Source of the DNA: Heterodera schachtii
Lineage: Eukaryota > Nematoda > Chromadorea > Rhabditida > Heteroderidae
NCBI GenBank assembly: GCA_023374025.1
Contig: SIJG01000010.1
Location: 882,300 to 946,299, forward strand
Length of the DNA stretch: 64,000 nt
Direction of reading: 5' to 3'
A model generated the notes under the pieces. That model was not told the origin of the DNA and did no database searches. It worked only from the letters and a program-made list of their open reading frames with translations. The translations under genes were made by a program, and so were the position numbers. Numbering within the stretch: position 1 is the first letter of the stretch; each line of letters begins with the position of its first letter. Below are positions 10,631-20,649 of the stretch, in pieces.

Positions 10631-12025
10631 ATTGAAGAACTCAATGAAAATTATTCCTATTATCAGGTAAAGTTTAATTGGTTCTTAATTAAGTTAGCCA
10701 ATGCTTTTTCAGCTGTGGGTCCAATACAAAGACTCTGGCCATTCCCCAATGTTCATCTTCACGGCATCGCTGCTCAATGCGATCGTCGTCCCCGGCATTT
10801 TCATGAACATTGGCATCCTTTTGACCACCTTCAAATACAGGCAAAAGCTTATTCAACCCTTTTCGGGCTTTGGCATAATGTCTCCGATTCCTTTCCTCGC
10901 TTTTGGTCTCCCAATTAAGCCTAATTTGATTTAATATCTCTTCCAATGTTTCCATCTTCGCTTTTCTGTTTTTGAGCTTGGCTTTCCCTTTCGCAGCTCT
11001 CTTCGTGGCACTTCGAGCTTTCTGTTGGCACTGACTGCCCTTTTTGAGACTGTCCACCAATTTGGCCATTTGTTTTTCCTTTGCGTTTCTCTCTCCGGCC
11101 GCAATTTCGTCCCCTATTTCACTGCGTTCAAATTCCTCGTCATTCCGTTGGTCGGCTGCAGTGCGAGTTTGGCATTAATCGCACTGACCGGGATGGACAG
11201 ACTCATCCAATTGGCATTTGAAAAATGGTGCCGCATTTAAACCCTAATTGATTGAATTAGCATTAATTAACAATTGGCATTAAATATAAAATGCAATTTT
11301 GAAATTAAGGCATGCAAAAGTGAATCGCACTGTTTACCTCGGCACTTTTGTGCTTATTTCGCTGTTTTTCAGCATTTTGATGGGCCTCAAATACGCCCAA
11401 ATTGCCTTTTGCCACCCCAAATGGCCCCAGACGGGCACAATTAGCGACATTTTCCTGTTCGAGTTCAAGCCCTTCTTCTTCTCTTTCATGCTGATGGCCA
11501 ATTTTATCGCAATTGTTTTTTATGTGTTCATTTGGGTGGTGGTCAAATGGAAGAGAGGCGAGTTTTTCAAAGTTCAAATAAATTCAAATTTTGCTTTAAA
11601 TTTGGCAATTTCAAATATTTTGGCATTTTTAATTTTCAGTTGGTAGCCAATTGCCCACCAATGCCATCAAATCAAAGACCAACACCAACGCGCGTCTGTT
11701 CAAGTCGCTGGTGGTGATCATTTCGATTAGCATTGGCTGTTATCTGATCAGTGCCGTCGTCCGACTGTTCGTTTTGCCGCCCTTGCATTTGGACCAAGTC
11801 AAAGTGTGGTTTGTGGAGCTGTATTTTGGCATTCTGTTGAATCTCGGCGTTGCGCTGAATGCGCCGGTGCTTTTCATTTGCAGGTGCCAAAAGTTTCAAC
11901 TTTTAAATATTTTTAAATTTTAATGAATAATTACAAATTTTAGCAAGGATTACCGCAAATGCTTTGTGCGTGAATTTGCACTTCTCAGAAGCAAATTGGC
12001 AAAATTACATTCTTTTGTCCAATAA
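10631..12025 (+). CDS. Nematode 7TM G-protein-coupled receptor, Srsx-like (5' end unclear)
   Basis: Exons are 10631-10666, 10713-10840, 10997-11227, 11310-11561, 11647-11883 and 11944-12025. They run to a stop at 12023-12025. Segments: TM1 MFIFTASLLNAIVVPGIFMN; exon 3 LRGTSSFLLALTALFETVHQ then LIALTGMDRLIQLAFEKW, matching the Srsx pattern L-R-x-x-x-x-L-x-A-L with G-x-D-R-L at the end of TM3; exon 4 TM4 and TM5 (LGTFVLISLFFSILMG, ANFIAIVFYVFIWVVVKW); exon 5 TM6 and TM7 (SLVVIISISIGCYLISAV, LNLGVALNAPVLFIC); exon 6 a basic tail. Srsx receptors are chemosensory or peptide receptors at the cell surface. No in-frame ATG was found before 10631, so a further 5' exon is likely. The donor at 10841 is GC, not GT; exon 5's acceptor is the least certain. 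Confidence 0.8.
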
Positions 12026-12328
12026 AAATGACAGTTTTAAGTGCCGCACCCTTTTCGTGGCGAAATGCACTTTTTTAATGTAAAAAATGAGACACTTTCT
12101 AACCTTTTCAAACAGTTAAACCAGGTCCAATTAGGTTTCATTCGAATTTTTAGAATTTCTGTGCACAATAAAACTAGTGTAAGTTCCTACGCATTTATTA
12201 CAGACATTATTTTACACGATGATGAACAATTGGACATAATAAATACACATTCTCTTTTTGGTCATTTAACAAATGTTGTTGTTCCATTTGTCCATCGTTC
12301 GTTCGTTGGCAATTTCACCCATTTCTCT

Positions 12329-13511
12329 TCAACTGATGCGCTTGCTCAATTTGTTGGTCCACACTCGGCTGTCATGGAACACATGTACGTAGCACTGGCA
12401 CATGGCGCGGAATTCTTCCTCAATGTCGTTGTAATCGGTCTTCTTGAGCATCACTTCCGGCTCGCACAAATTTGTGTAGCGTCCCCATTCGCTGAAAGTG
12501 TCGCCAAAGCCCCTGCTGAACTCTTCTTAAATGGGAAACAAAACATTTAATGATCATTTTTTTGCATCTTCCACCATTCCATTACCCCTCATTTCGTATG
12601 TTTTGTGCGCTTCGTGGCCACACTGGCGACATTTGTACTTCACCTGCAGTGCGCTCTGTTAAAATCTGTAGATTTAAAAATTAATTTAAAAAAAAATTAA
12701 AAGCAATAAGTCAGTTGCAAAAAAGTTCGGAAAAGCCATTAATGAAAAATTCTGTCATAATTATTTGAAAGAAGTGCTAATTAAGTGATTCGAGTATTTT
12801 ATAGAAAAAAAAAAAGAAAAAACCACACCAGTGAAACAAAAAATGACAAGAATAAATGCAGTAGAGATACACGCGAAGATGGTCGGAATGAGTAGGTGGA
12901 GCTCAGAGAAAGCATTGGCAATATTTGATGTTTTGGCACCGGTGGGATCATATTTCTCACTTTTCTTATACCAAAGCCAAATTTGTAATCCAATAAGGCC
13001 AAAGTTTAGCATGCCCAAAAACTAAACGGGCAAAGAACGGATAAAGCGGTGTCACCAGCAGCAGCAAATTTGTGGATAAAACCCACGCACAATAAAGCCA
13101 ATCGCCATCCAGCATTTCTCTTTTAAAAGGTTGCGCCGATTCATTTTGTTGCACACGACCTTAAAAGGGAAGAAAAATGCATTAAATGGGAAAAGACGAA
13201 AGAGAGAGAGAGGCCATTAATAATATGGGACATGGGCAAAAGCGGATCGACCGAATTTTGGGATTAAATAATTCGAAATCCGAATATTTCCAATCCCTTT
13301 TCTTGGTTTAGTTGACTTAGCAAAATCATTATGGAATTAGTCGGTCCGCATTTGTTAAGTTCACACAAACAGCACAAAATCTGAGCGCTTTTCCCACCTT
13401 TTTGCATTCGACGGCGTACAGCTCCGCCTCGGGGCAGGAACAACGATTTTCGGACTCAAATTTGCCTTCTTTTCGAGGGTTCTTATTATTGGCACATCCA
13501 TAAAAGAAGGC
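12329..13511 (-). CDS. Two-TM protein with a CxxC knuckle, unrecognised (5' end unclear)
   Basis: Minus-strand exons are about 13511-13398, 13159-13091, 13021-12827, 12655-12586 and 12522-12329. Phases fit from the second exon to the TGA at 12331-12329. The first exon is Cys-rich (NRCSCPEAELYAVECKK). Two hydrophobic segments follow (CWMAIGFI joined to FLGMLNFGLIGLQIWLWY, then IPTIFACISTAFILVIFCF), and then a soluble tail with YKCRQCGHEAHKTYEM and DTFSEWGRYTNLCEPEV. C-x-x-C-G-H suggests a metal or redox knuckle, but no named family was recognised. The gene is tail-to-tail with the receptor, about 300 bp between the stops. No start codon was found in frame, so the N-terminus is incomplete. Internal exon continuity across four introns argues for a real gene. 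Confidence 0.6.
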
Positions 13512-13679
13512 GGAGTCATTTTAAACAATTGGAGTTTAACAGTTTTCGTTATTGAAGGTTATTTCTATGTAAAATCAATGAATTAGTATCAAAAAGATAT
13601 ATTTTCTTCTAATTTTGAGGTTGTTTTTGTTAGGATTATAAATCCACTGAAATTTCATTCGGTTTCATTGAAAATTGGA

Positions 13680-13830
13680 AAAGCCAGCGAAAGGACATAA
13701 AAAATATGCATGAAAAGTTGCCAAAATATGCGCATAAATATGCAAATAAAGTCGTGAAATATGCACAAATATGCACAAAAATCGCAAAATATGCACCAAA
13801 TATGCACAAAAAACTTGAAAATTAAGGGTG
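13680..13830. repeat. Iterated AATATGCACA words
   Basis: About 150 bp of degenerate AAATATGCACAAA repeats, like the word-iterated interiors of the hAT-like elements elsewhere. Clear ends and target duplications were not identified, so it may be a decayed copy. The rest of 13560-14340 holds nothing recognisable. Confidence 0.6.
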
Positions 13831-14342
13831 TAAATTAAATTTAAAAATTTTTTTCCTAATAAATTTTATCGGTTGTTTTTGCAAATTTCGAATCAACAAT
13901 TTCTCAAGGTTTTCGGCAGTGAAGCTCACTGTTGACACATTCGCGCACCCATTCAGATTTGGAAATTAAAACTTATTCATTAATCTGAAAAACACATTTA
14001 TAGGCATTTGAAAATGTATGTGGGATCTGTCCGGTAAACTAGATTGAAAGCTTTAAAGGGTTATCTTTTAAAATCTTAAATTCACTTTTTCCCAAATTTT
14101 TGACAGTCAAATAAATTTTCGGTTTTCATACATCGTAGGCCCTAAGAAATTCCGAAAAAATAATTATCATACTTGTTGCCATTTTATCATATCAAAGCAT
14201 TCACACCAATTACACAATGAATGGAAATGGACGAATTTTTGAGCAAGCGAAAGTTATAATAAGTACAACATACAAATGCATATACAATAATAGTGAAATG
14301 ACAATATTTAGGGATCACAAACATTTCGCATCAATTACCTAA

Positions 14343-14482
14343 TTAATTATTCATCATTTCTTTCTGATGCTGACCACTCGGCCCAGGGGAAGAAGCGTCG
14401 AGAAGTCTGAAAAAAAATGAATCAATTTTTTTAAAATTTATTTGCTCACCCATCATCGACTCCGCCGTCTCCGATGAAACGC
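14343..14482 (-). pseudogene. Type-2 F-box-like family relic (end of exon 4, exon 5)
   Basis: Exon 5 (14406-14343, LLDASSPGPSGQHQKEMMNN then stop) keeps its CAG acceptor. The end of the preceding exon (about 14482-14450, FIGDGGVDDG) keeps its GT donor. Upstream it is cut by a repeat of the ATGAGTCCAAT type. The 3' flank is shared with the relic at 25516-25665, so both derive from one longer ancestor. Confidence 0.8.
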
Positions 14483-14830
14483 TTTATGAGTCCAAAGGTA
14501 TTTTATGAGTCTAATAAACTGACAACACCTGCTTTTATACAATAACTTTGTTCATGTTAGAACAAACCCTATCTTTTTGGTATCATTTGAAAGCACAAAG
14601 TCTGAATAATGTAATAATAAATGAGAAAACAAGAGAATTCTAACATTTCAAGAAAGTTACAAACGAAAATAATCAGCAACCACTTAATTAATCAAATCTT
14701 TTTTGGTAATTGCCTGAACGCTGCGATTTTATATATTTTAGCTTCGTTAGACTGTGTGCTTTAGAATGTTACCAAAAAGATAGGGTTTGTTCGAACATGG
14801 AAAAAGTTATTGTATAAAAACTCGGGATTG
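14483..14830. repeat. ATGAGTCCAAT-family inverted repeat
   Basis: Facing arms contain TTATACAATAACTTTGTTCA, CAAACCCTATCTTTTTGGTA and GAAAGCACAAAGTCT. Sharper copies are at 62214-62578 and 63125-63373. This copy is more diverged and lacks the CTCTAGTGCACTTTATGAG tip. It runs into unique sequence to about 15200, where I see no gene. Confidence 0.75.
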
Positions 14831-15301
14831 TCAATTAAAAAAACCCCAACTTTTGGTTGGAAAAAATTTTTCTTCAAAAAATTATCATGGCCGAAATTAA
14901 TACTTTTTTCAAAATTGAAAAATAAACCCTGCTTTTCGCCGTCCAAAAAAAAGCTTATTTGCAAATTTTTTTTTTTGAAAACCACAAATCCGGCACTTTC
15001 TTCGACAAGTTTCGATTGAAAATTTAATGCCCATAAGCCAAAATGGAGTAATGCGGACAAAAAAAGTATAAAGGAGAACACCCAGAAAAAATATCGGCAA
15101 TGCAAATAGTTGTCAAAAGAACAAATGAATTTGCAAATTATCTTAAGTAAAAAAGAATCGAATTTTGCCAATTTTTAAATTATTAGCAAAGTCAAATTCC
15201 TATTTTTATACTCAGCGTTAAATTTGACAGTTCAAAGAGCAACAAAATATCAGCAATTAACACAATTTAACTCTTCTTTGATCGGGACATTTCTCAAATG
15301 A

Positions 15302-15872
15302 TCACTTCTTCTTGTTCCGCTGATCACTGGGCCCGGGAAAAGAGAACACTTTTTCATCGCTTTGATCTGGCGGAGACAGCGGCCTAAATTAAGAAGGAAT
15401 TTCAATTCTGGAACACTTTTTTGTGAAATTAGAACCCGTAATTTTGGAAAAAAAAACCCGGACCAGAACCAGGGTTTCCGAGATGGACCCTAACAGGACG
15501 GGGAAGGTTTTAACAGGACGCCCTTCCAAGACTTTGGTAAAGTACTGTACAGATAATACTACCGTATCCCACTTGCTCGTGCTCTATACAAAAGTAAGGC
15601 TTTCATTCCGCTCACCCAATGCAATTTGCATAAAGACTGAAGCAGATTCCGTTCAAATGGCCGGCATTTTCGTTTTTCTTCTTCTGCTGGTCCGTCGCTG
15701 TCTCCCCAATAATTGGGCACCGTTTCAACAACCAACGAATAGCTTTATCCTCCATCAGTGTAAGCTTCTCATTGGTCCCTTCGTTCACCAATTCAAATTG
15801 TTCAATTGGCATTGTTTTCAAAAAAGTAATTCGAATATTAAAACTGACAGAAGTGGTGGCACGGAGAAATGT
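15302..15872 (-). pseudogene. F-box-like family relic (exons 4-5 only)
   Basis: Exon 4 is 15872-15616 (FLRATTSVSF, QFELVNEGTNEKLTL, WLLKRCPIIGETA, ending NCIG). It has an intact AG acceptor and GT donor, and its 257-nt length equals that of the copy at 31996-32252. Exon 5 is 15383-15302 (PLSPPDQSDEKVFSFPGPSD, stop). The frame is open across both. No exon 1-3 sequence lies upstream on the minus strand, so this is a 3' fragment. Confidence 0.85.
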
Positions 15873-16208
15873 CTAAACAAAATTGGTTAAACAAAAACAA
15901 AATGTCTTTTTTTGAATATGTGCAACCAAATCAAAACTGTTTTTTTTTGAGCTGTACAGGGACAACTAGCTGATAGGCTCCCTGTACCAAAGATACTCTC
16001 ATTGGTAAGATGCCCATGAGGATAAATTTTAGTTCAAGTTCGGGTCAGGGGTTCGAAATTTGTAAAATAGATGCTGTATATATCCCTTAACACTTATTTT
16101 CATTAATTTCTAAAATTCGCTGACAAAATTTTTTTTTACCCAACTTGGGCCACTTAACCGTAAAAATGTCATTCATTTACATTTTTAGGCAATTTTTTCA
16201 TATTTTAG

Positions 16209-16399
16209 GCATTTTCCAATGAACTTCTTCTCCCGCCAATTTCATTGCCATCATTTACTTTCTGTCGCCTTTTGGTTTCACCGATGTGCCACCGTTGTCC
16301 AATTGTGCGCGACACGAACAAATGGGAAAAGGAAGCGATTGGATGGAATTTTCTTGATCAGTGGAATCGAATTGACATTCAAATCAATAATGAGCATGG
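16209..16399 (+). pseudogene. Type-2 family relic (exon 4/5 region)
   Basis: The relic follows TTTTAG at 16203-16208 and begins AFSNELLLPP, like AFSNASSPV in the gene at 59518-61324. It ends GWNFLDQWNRIDIQINNEHG, matching the W-N-x-x-x-x-x-x-x-x-x-P-I-D-I-R-I end of that exon. The middle (the PFDLINE segment) is deleted and no neighbouring exons are present. Confidence 0.65.
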
Positions 16400-16593
16400 C
16401 ATAGGTCAATGATGCTGGTATTAACAATGCTACAAATCTGCAGATAATTCACTTATCTGCAGATAAATCCATATTAACAATGCTAGGGTTAAAATTAATC
16501 ATTTTATGACAGAGGTTGTAAATTAAAAATAATTTTATTAAATTAAAAAATTAGCACACAAATGGATTTTTTTGGGTTAAATTTTGTGATGAG

Positions 16594-17209
16594 TAGGGAT
16601 GCGATTTTTAGGTTTTAACTAAATTTTTTGCTCAATTGATTTGAAGAAAGGAGCTCAAAAAACGCATTTCTGCATTAAAAATTTTCGATTCTGATGTCAC
16701 TATCGGTCACTAGAAATCACTATTTTGGCGACTTCGTCACTAAAATAGTTAAAATCACTATTTTGGCGTTTTGTCTCTATTTCTGCATTTTTGGAAAATT
16801 CCTTAACAAAAATGCAATAAAACCAAAAAATACACCCCTAAGAATCGACCAAAAAAATTTCAAAAAAATGCACCCCTAAGAATCGACCTAAAATTTTTTT
16901 TCAAAAAATACCACTAAGAATTGGAAAATTTTCATAAAAATTTTTCCCCCAAATTTTTTTTCTTGACAAAATTTTTGGTTTAAAAAATGTCAATATTTGC
17001 CAAGAAAATATTAGAAAGGAAATTTACATCATTTGCAACTGCATTCAGTGAATAAAAAATTATTTTTGCTCAATTTTTGGCTGAAAATTATGTCACTATT
17101 CGTCACTATTTTGGACTTTTTGTCACTATTTCTTCACTATTTTGGCATTTTTACTCACTATTTTAGTTAACTATTTTGGGATTTTTCGTCACTAAAAGTC
17201 GCATCCCTA
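16594..17209. mobile_element. hAT-like element, AATAGTGAC family (616 bp)
   Basis: Ends TAGGGATGCGATTTTTAG and its complement, with a perfect 8-bp target duplication GTGATGAG at 16586-16593 and 17210-17217. Its interior and length match the copy at 4014-4630 in inverted orientation. Confidence 0.92.
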
Positions 17210-17659
17210 GTGATGAGAAGGTCAAAGAAAAAATTAAATGCAGTCTCTATGCAATAAAAATAATTTTATATATATTATACACTTTTTATGAAAAATAATA
17301 ATGTTTGGGAATTTTTCTGGTAAAATTTAAAAATTTTAAAGAAAAATAAAATTTTTCACAATTTGAATGAAATTTTTTGAAAATATTTTATTCGAAAAAT
17401 ATTCTATAAATATTTTCGTGAACAAAAAAAATAATAATAAATTTTAGGGGATGATTTTTGATACAAAATTTTCAATTCATAAGGGTATTTCATGTCGCTT
17501 CTTTGGGGTGTGTTTTAATTTTTATCGCAAAACTTTTTTTATGTTTATTTCAACATATTAAATACGGAAAATTTTTTTAGGAATTTGCCTAAAATCAAAC
17601 CCTTACAGTCATGGTCATATGTTTATGCAGTAACTTTTGTCTTCGACATTTTTCAATAT

Positions 17660-18299
17660 TTTGTGGTCCAAAAATTCTGAAAAAATTTCTGCTAAGCTAA
17701 CTTTTGATGCTGATCAAAAAAGTCTTTTACAGCAACTTGATCAGATCACTCCTTCATAGTGATCGGCACACCACAAAATACACTGAAAATCGGGGAAATT
17801 TTTGAAAAAAATTCCTAGGGGGTTGTGAAAATTTTTTTGAAAAATTTGATTCAGCCCATTGGAAAGGGGACAAAATTTGCTACAATATGCAAGAGATCGC
17901 AAGTCTCTGCGACTTAAACTCGCTGAGATATGGGCACTTCAATTTCAGTCATGATCATTTTACTGTAAAATGCACTATTTTCTTAAGAAATACAGTACTT
18001 TTTGTAGACACTGAAATTGAAGTGCCCATATCTCAGCGGATGTAAGTCATAGACCCACCATTCAAAAAGCAATTGGTAGAAAAGTTTGTCCCATTTCCAA
18101 TGGGCTGGCTCAAATTTTCCAAAAAAATTTTCACAACCCCCTAGGAATTTTTTTCGAAAATTTCCCCGATTTTCACTGTATTTTGTGGTTTGCCGATCAC
18201 TATGAAGGAGTGATCTGATCAAGTTGCTGTAAAAGACTTTTTTGATCAGCATCAAAAGTTAGCTTAGCAGAAATTTTTTCAGAATTTTTGGACCACAAA
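17660..18299. repeat. Fold-back element, about 300-bp arms
   Basis: The sequence from TTTGTGGTCCAAAAATTCTG (17660) to its complement ending at 18299 folds around about 17980. The arms share TTGATCAGATCACTCCTTCA, CCTAGGGGGTTGTGAAAA and AAGTGCCCATATCTC. A diverged half-copy lies at about 58860-59090. It is non-coding. Confidence 0.88.
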
Positions 18300-18549
18300 T
18301 AATAATCCTTAGCATTGTTAATACAGAGTTTTTTATGAATGCTTAGGTATCAAAATTCAAATTATTGCGTTTCTGTTTTTAGGCTTCTCGACGCAATGAT
18401 CGGCCCAAGTGATCAGCAGAAGTGAATGAATATGATTTGTTGAGAAGTGATCGATCAATTTGAATTGCTGTGTTGGAGAATGTTTTGAACCCATTTGACG
18501 TTTATAAAATTGTTCTTTTTTGTTGCGGTGATCAACTTTTATTTGTGTT

Positions 18550-19460
18550 ATGTATAGGGGTGGCGTTTTTGTTAGAGAACGGGCCTGGCCCGGTACCGGG
18601 TTTTTCCGGGCCCGGCAACCCGTTTGGAAAAATCCGGGTTTTGAGAGACCGGGCCAGGAACCCGGTCGTTTTTCAAAATGCAACCCAGCCCGGAACCCGG
18701 CATTTTTGACCGGGTTTAACCGGGTTATGATTTAACCAAACTTTGTTCTTTTTCCTTCGAAAATCTCTGACATAATGTTTATAAATGTTTTTTTTTTTCA
18801 ATTTTCTGGTTAAATTTTTCTATTCTAAGAATTGTACTTTATAGGAATGATAATTTTGTGTTTTTCTTTTTAATTTTAAGAAAATGAATTTTATTTTGGA
18901 AATTGGCCTATTAAAAAAGGTCAAAGTTTTGTGTATGTAAAAAAATAATATTCAAAAAATTTTTCATTATCAAAGTTTTAGACATTTCTTTAAAAAATAA
19001 GAAAAATAATCAAACCGAACTTTAAAAATCCTTAATTCTCTTGAAAATTTGCTAAAAATCGCTAAATTTAGTCTTTTTTTGGACAAAATTTGTTAACAAA
19101 TCGTATTAAGATTTCAAAATTTCCCCCGGCGGCGCCTATCGGCACCGCCGGACCCCCTTCCCGAAATTTTTCGAAAAAAGCGCAGCAAAAAAAGTGTAAT
19201 TGTCCATTTTTAAAATGTTCTAAGAGAATGTAAAATGAAACTAGAGACCGGCAAAAAAAGTTCCCGCGAGCGGAATCCGGAGTTCAAAATTTTCCGAGAC
19301 GGGAGTCCCGAACGGGAATCCCGTAAAAATCCGGTCAATTTTTAATATGCAATGGTCGGCGGAGGAAAACTTTTTCTTTTTTTCAACGGGCGGTACCATT
19401 GAAAATTATTAAATTCTCTTAAAAATTTAAAATCGGAAACCGGACCAGGGAATTTGGGTG
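18550..19460. repeat. GGGCCCGG/ACCGGG word-rich and hairpin-bearing repeats
   Basis: About 18565-18740 is a degenerate run of CCGGGCCCGG-type words starting near TAGGGGTGGCG. About 19235-19450 repeats GGAATCCCG-type words starting near TAGAGACCGGC. Between them at 19126-19151 is the 26-nt GC hairpin. No paired ends were found for either block. No gene was seen in 18300-19788. Confidence 0.6.
19126..19151. repeat. GC-rich hairpin motif
   Basis: Stem CCGGCGGCGCC, loop TATC, stem GGCACCGCCGG. It is preceded by TTAACAAATC and followed by GCGCAGCAAAAAAAG, the typical flanks of this family. Confidence 0.9.
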
Positions 19461-19788
19461 ACTGTTTAAATTCATGTTTTGAAAATATTTTGGCTCTATG
19501 AAAACATTTTGTCAAATTAGGTAGTGGAGGGAGAGATTTGGATGAATTCTGCCGATGACAAAAAATGAATAAAAGCGCATCTCGAGAGGGCCCTCCAAAC
19601 TCTTTGAAACATTTTTATTCATTTTTGATTGATTTAAATTGCGCAAAAATAGGAAAAAATGCATTTGCCCTTATTTTTTGAATTTGCCCCTATTTGAGGA
19701 GGGCGGAAACTTATCTTTTGAATTTGAGTGAGTGTTTGGTCAGTCAAATCGCAAAAGTTGACACCAATTCCGGAGGATTACCCTAAAG

Positions 19789-20347
19789 CAGAGATGCGAT
19801 ATCTGAGGATTTTTCTTCATTTTGTGATCTTTTAGAAGGGATTTATTTTGAAACTGAGGATTTGCGGATTTTTGTGGTCTTTTGATAAAAAAGTGACAAA
19901 AACGCATGATATTTTTGAAAAACTGGGTATATTTGGCAAAATGTTCGAACATTTTCTTCAAATCTTAAACATTTTTTCGAAAAATCCTCAGTCAAAATCA
20001 TTTTTTTGACAAAAACAATATAAACCGATTTTTTTTTTGGAGGTTTTAAATAATATTAGTTATAGATATTTACCAAAAATTACCAATTTTGCGACCCAAT
20101 TTTGCGATTCTTGACCAATTTTTTAAGAAAAAATAAGAATTATTGGGGTCCGGCGGCGTTGATAGGCGCCGTGATTGTTTTCAAACGGAAAATATGACAG
20201 TTAACTGATTTTGTTTGCATTTTTTTATGTTTTAAAAAAATGAGGATTTTTCATGCCAAATGAGGGTTTTTTGAGGTATTTTAGTGGCAAATGAAGATTT
20301 TTTATGCCTGAAATGAGGATTTTCAAAATTTTGAGATAGCATCTCTG
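19789..20347. mobile_element. hAT-like element, GAGGATTTTT family (559 bp)
   Basis: Short inverted ends CAGAGATGC/GCATCTCTG with a perfect 8-bp target duplication CCCTAAAG at 19781-19788 and 20348-20355. The interior repeats TGAGGATTTTT-like words and contains a variant GC hairpin at about 20150-20175. Confidence 0.88.
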
Positions 20348-20649
20348 CCCTAAAGAGACTTTTATTCATCAACAAATACATATGTAACAATACATTTCTT
20401 CACTTCATCCATTCATTCGTCAAAAAATCAATGTTCCTCCACCTATCCAATTCATTTTTATAAGCTTTGTTGATGGATTATCAATTAAAATGACCCTTTT
20501 ATTTATCTAAAAACAATTCTAAAGGCTGCCGGGCACTTTTTTCCATTTTAGGTGCCCTAAGGGAGAAGAGACCCTTACTAATACTTGTTTGCATTTTGTT
20601 GTTATTGTTGTATTGTTTTTTCATTTATTTGTTAGCAAAATTATTTTTA

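Noticed and set aside
12041..12550. Open frame of 169 codons on the plus strand
   Set aside because: It overlaps the spliced minus-strand exons at 12329-12522, whose product is conserved in phase with neighbouring exons. The plus frame has no splice context or family motif.
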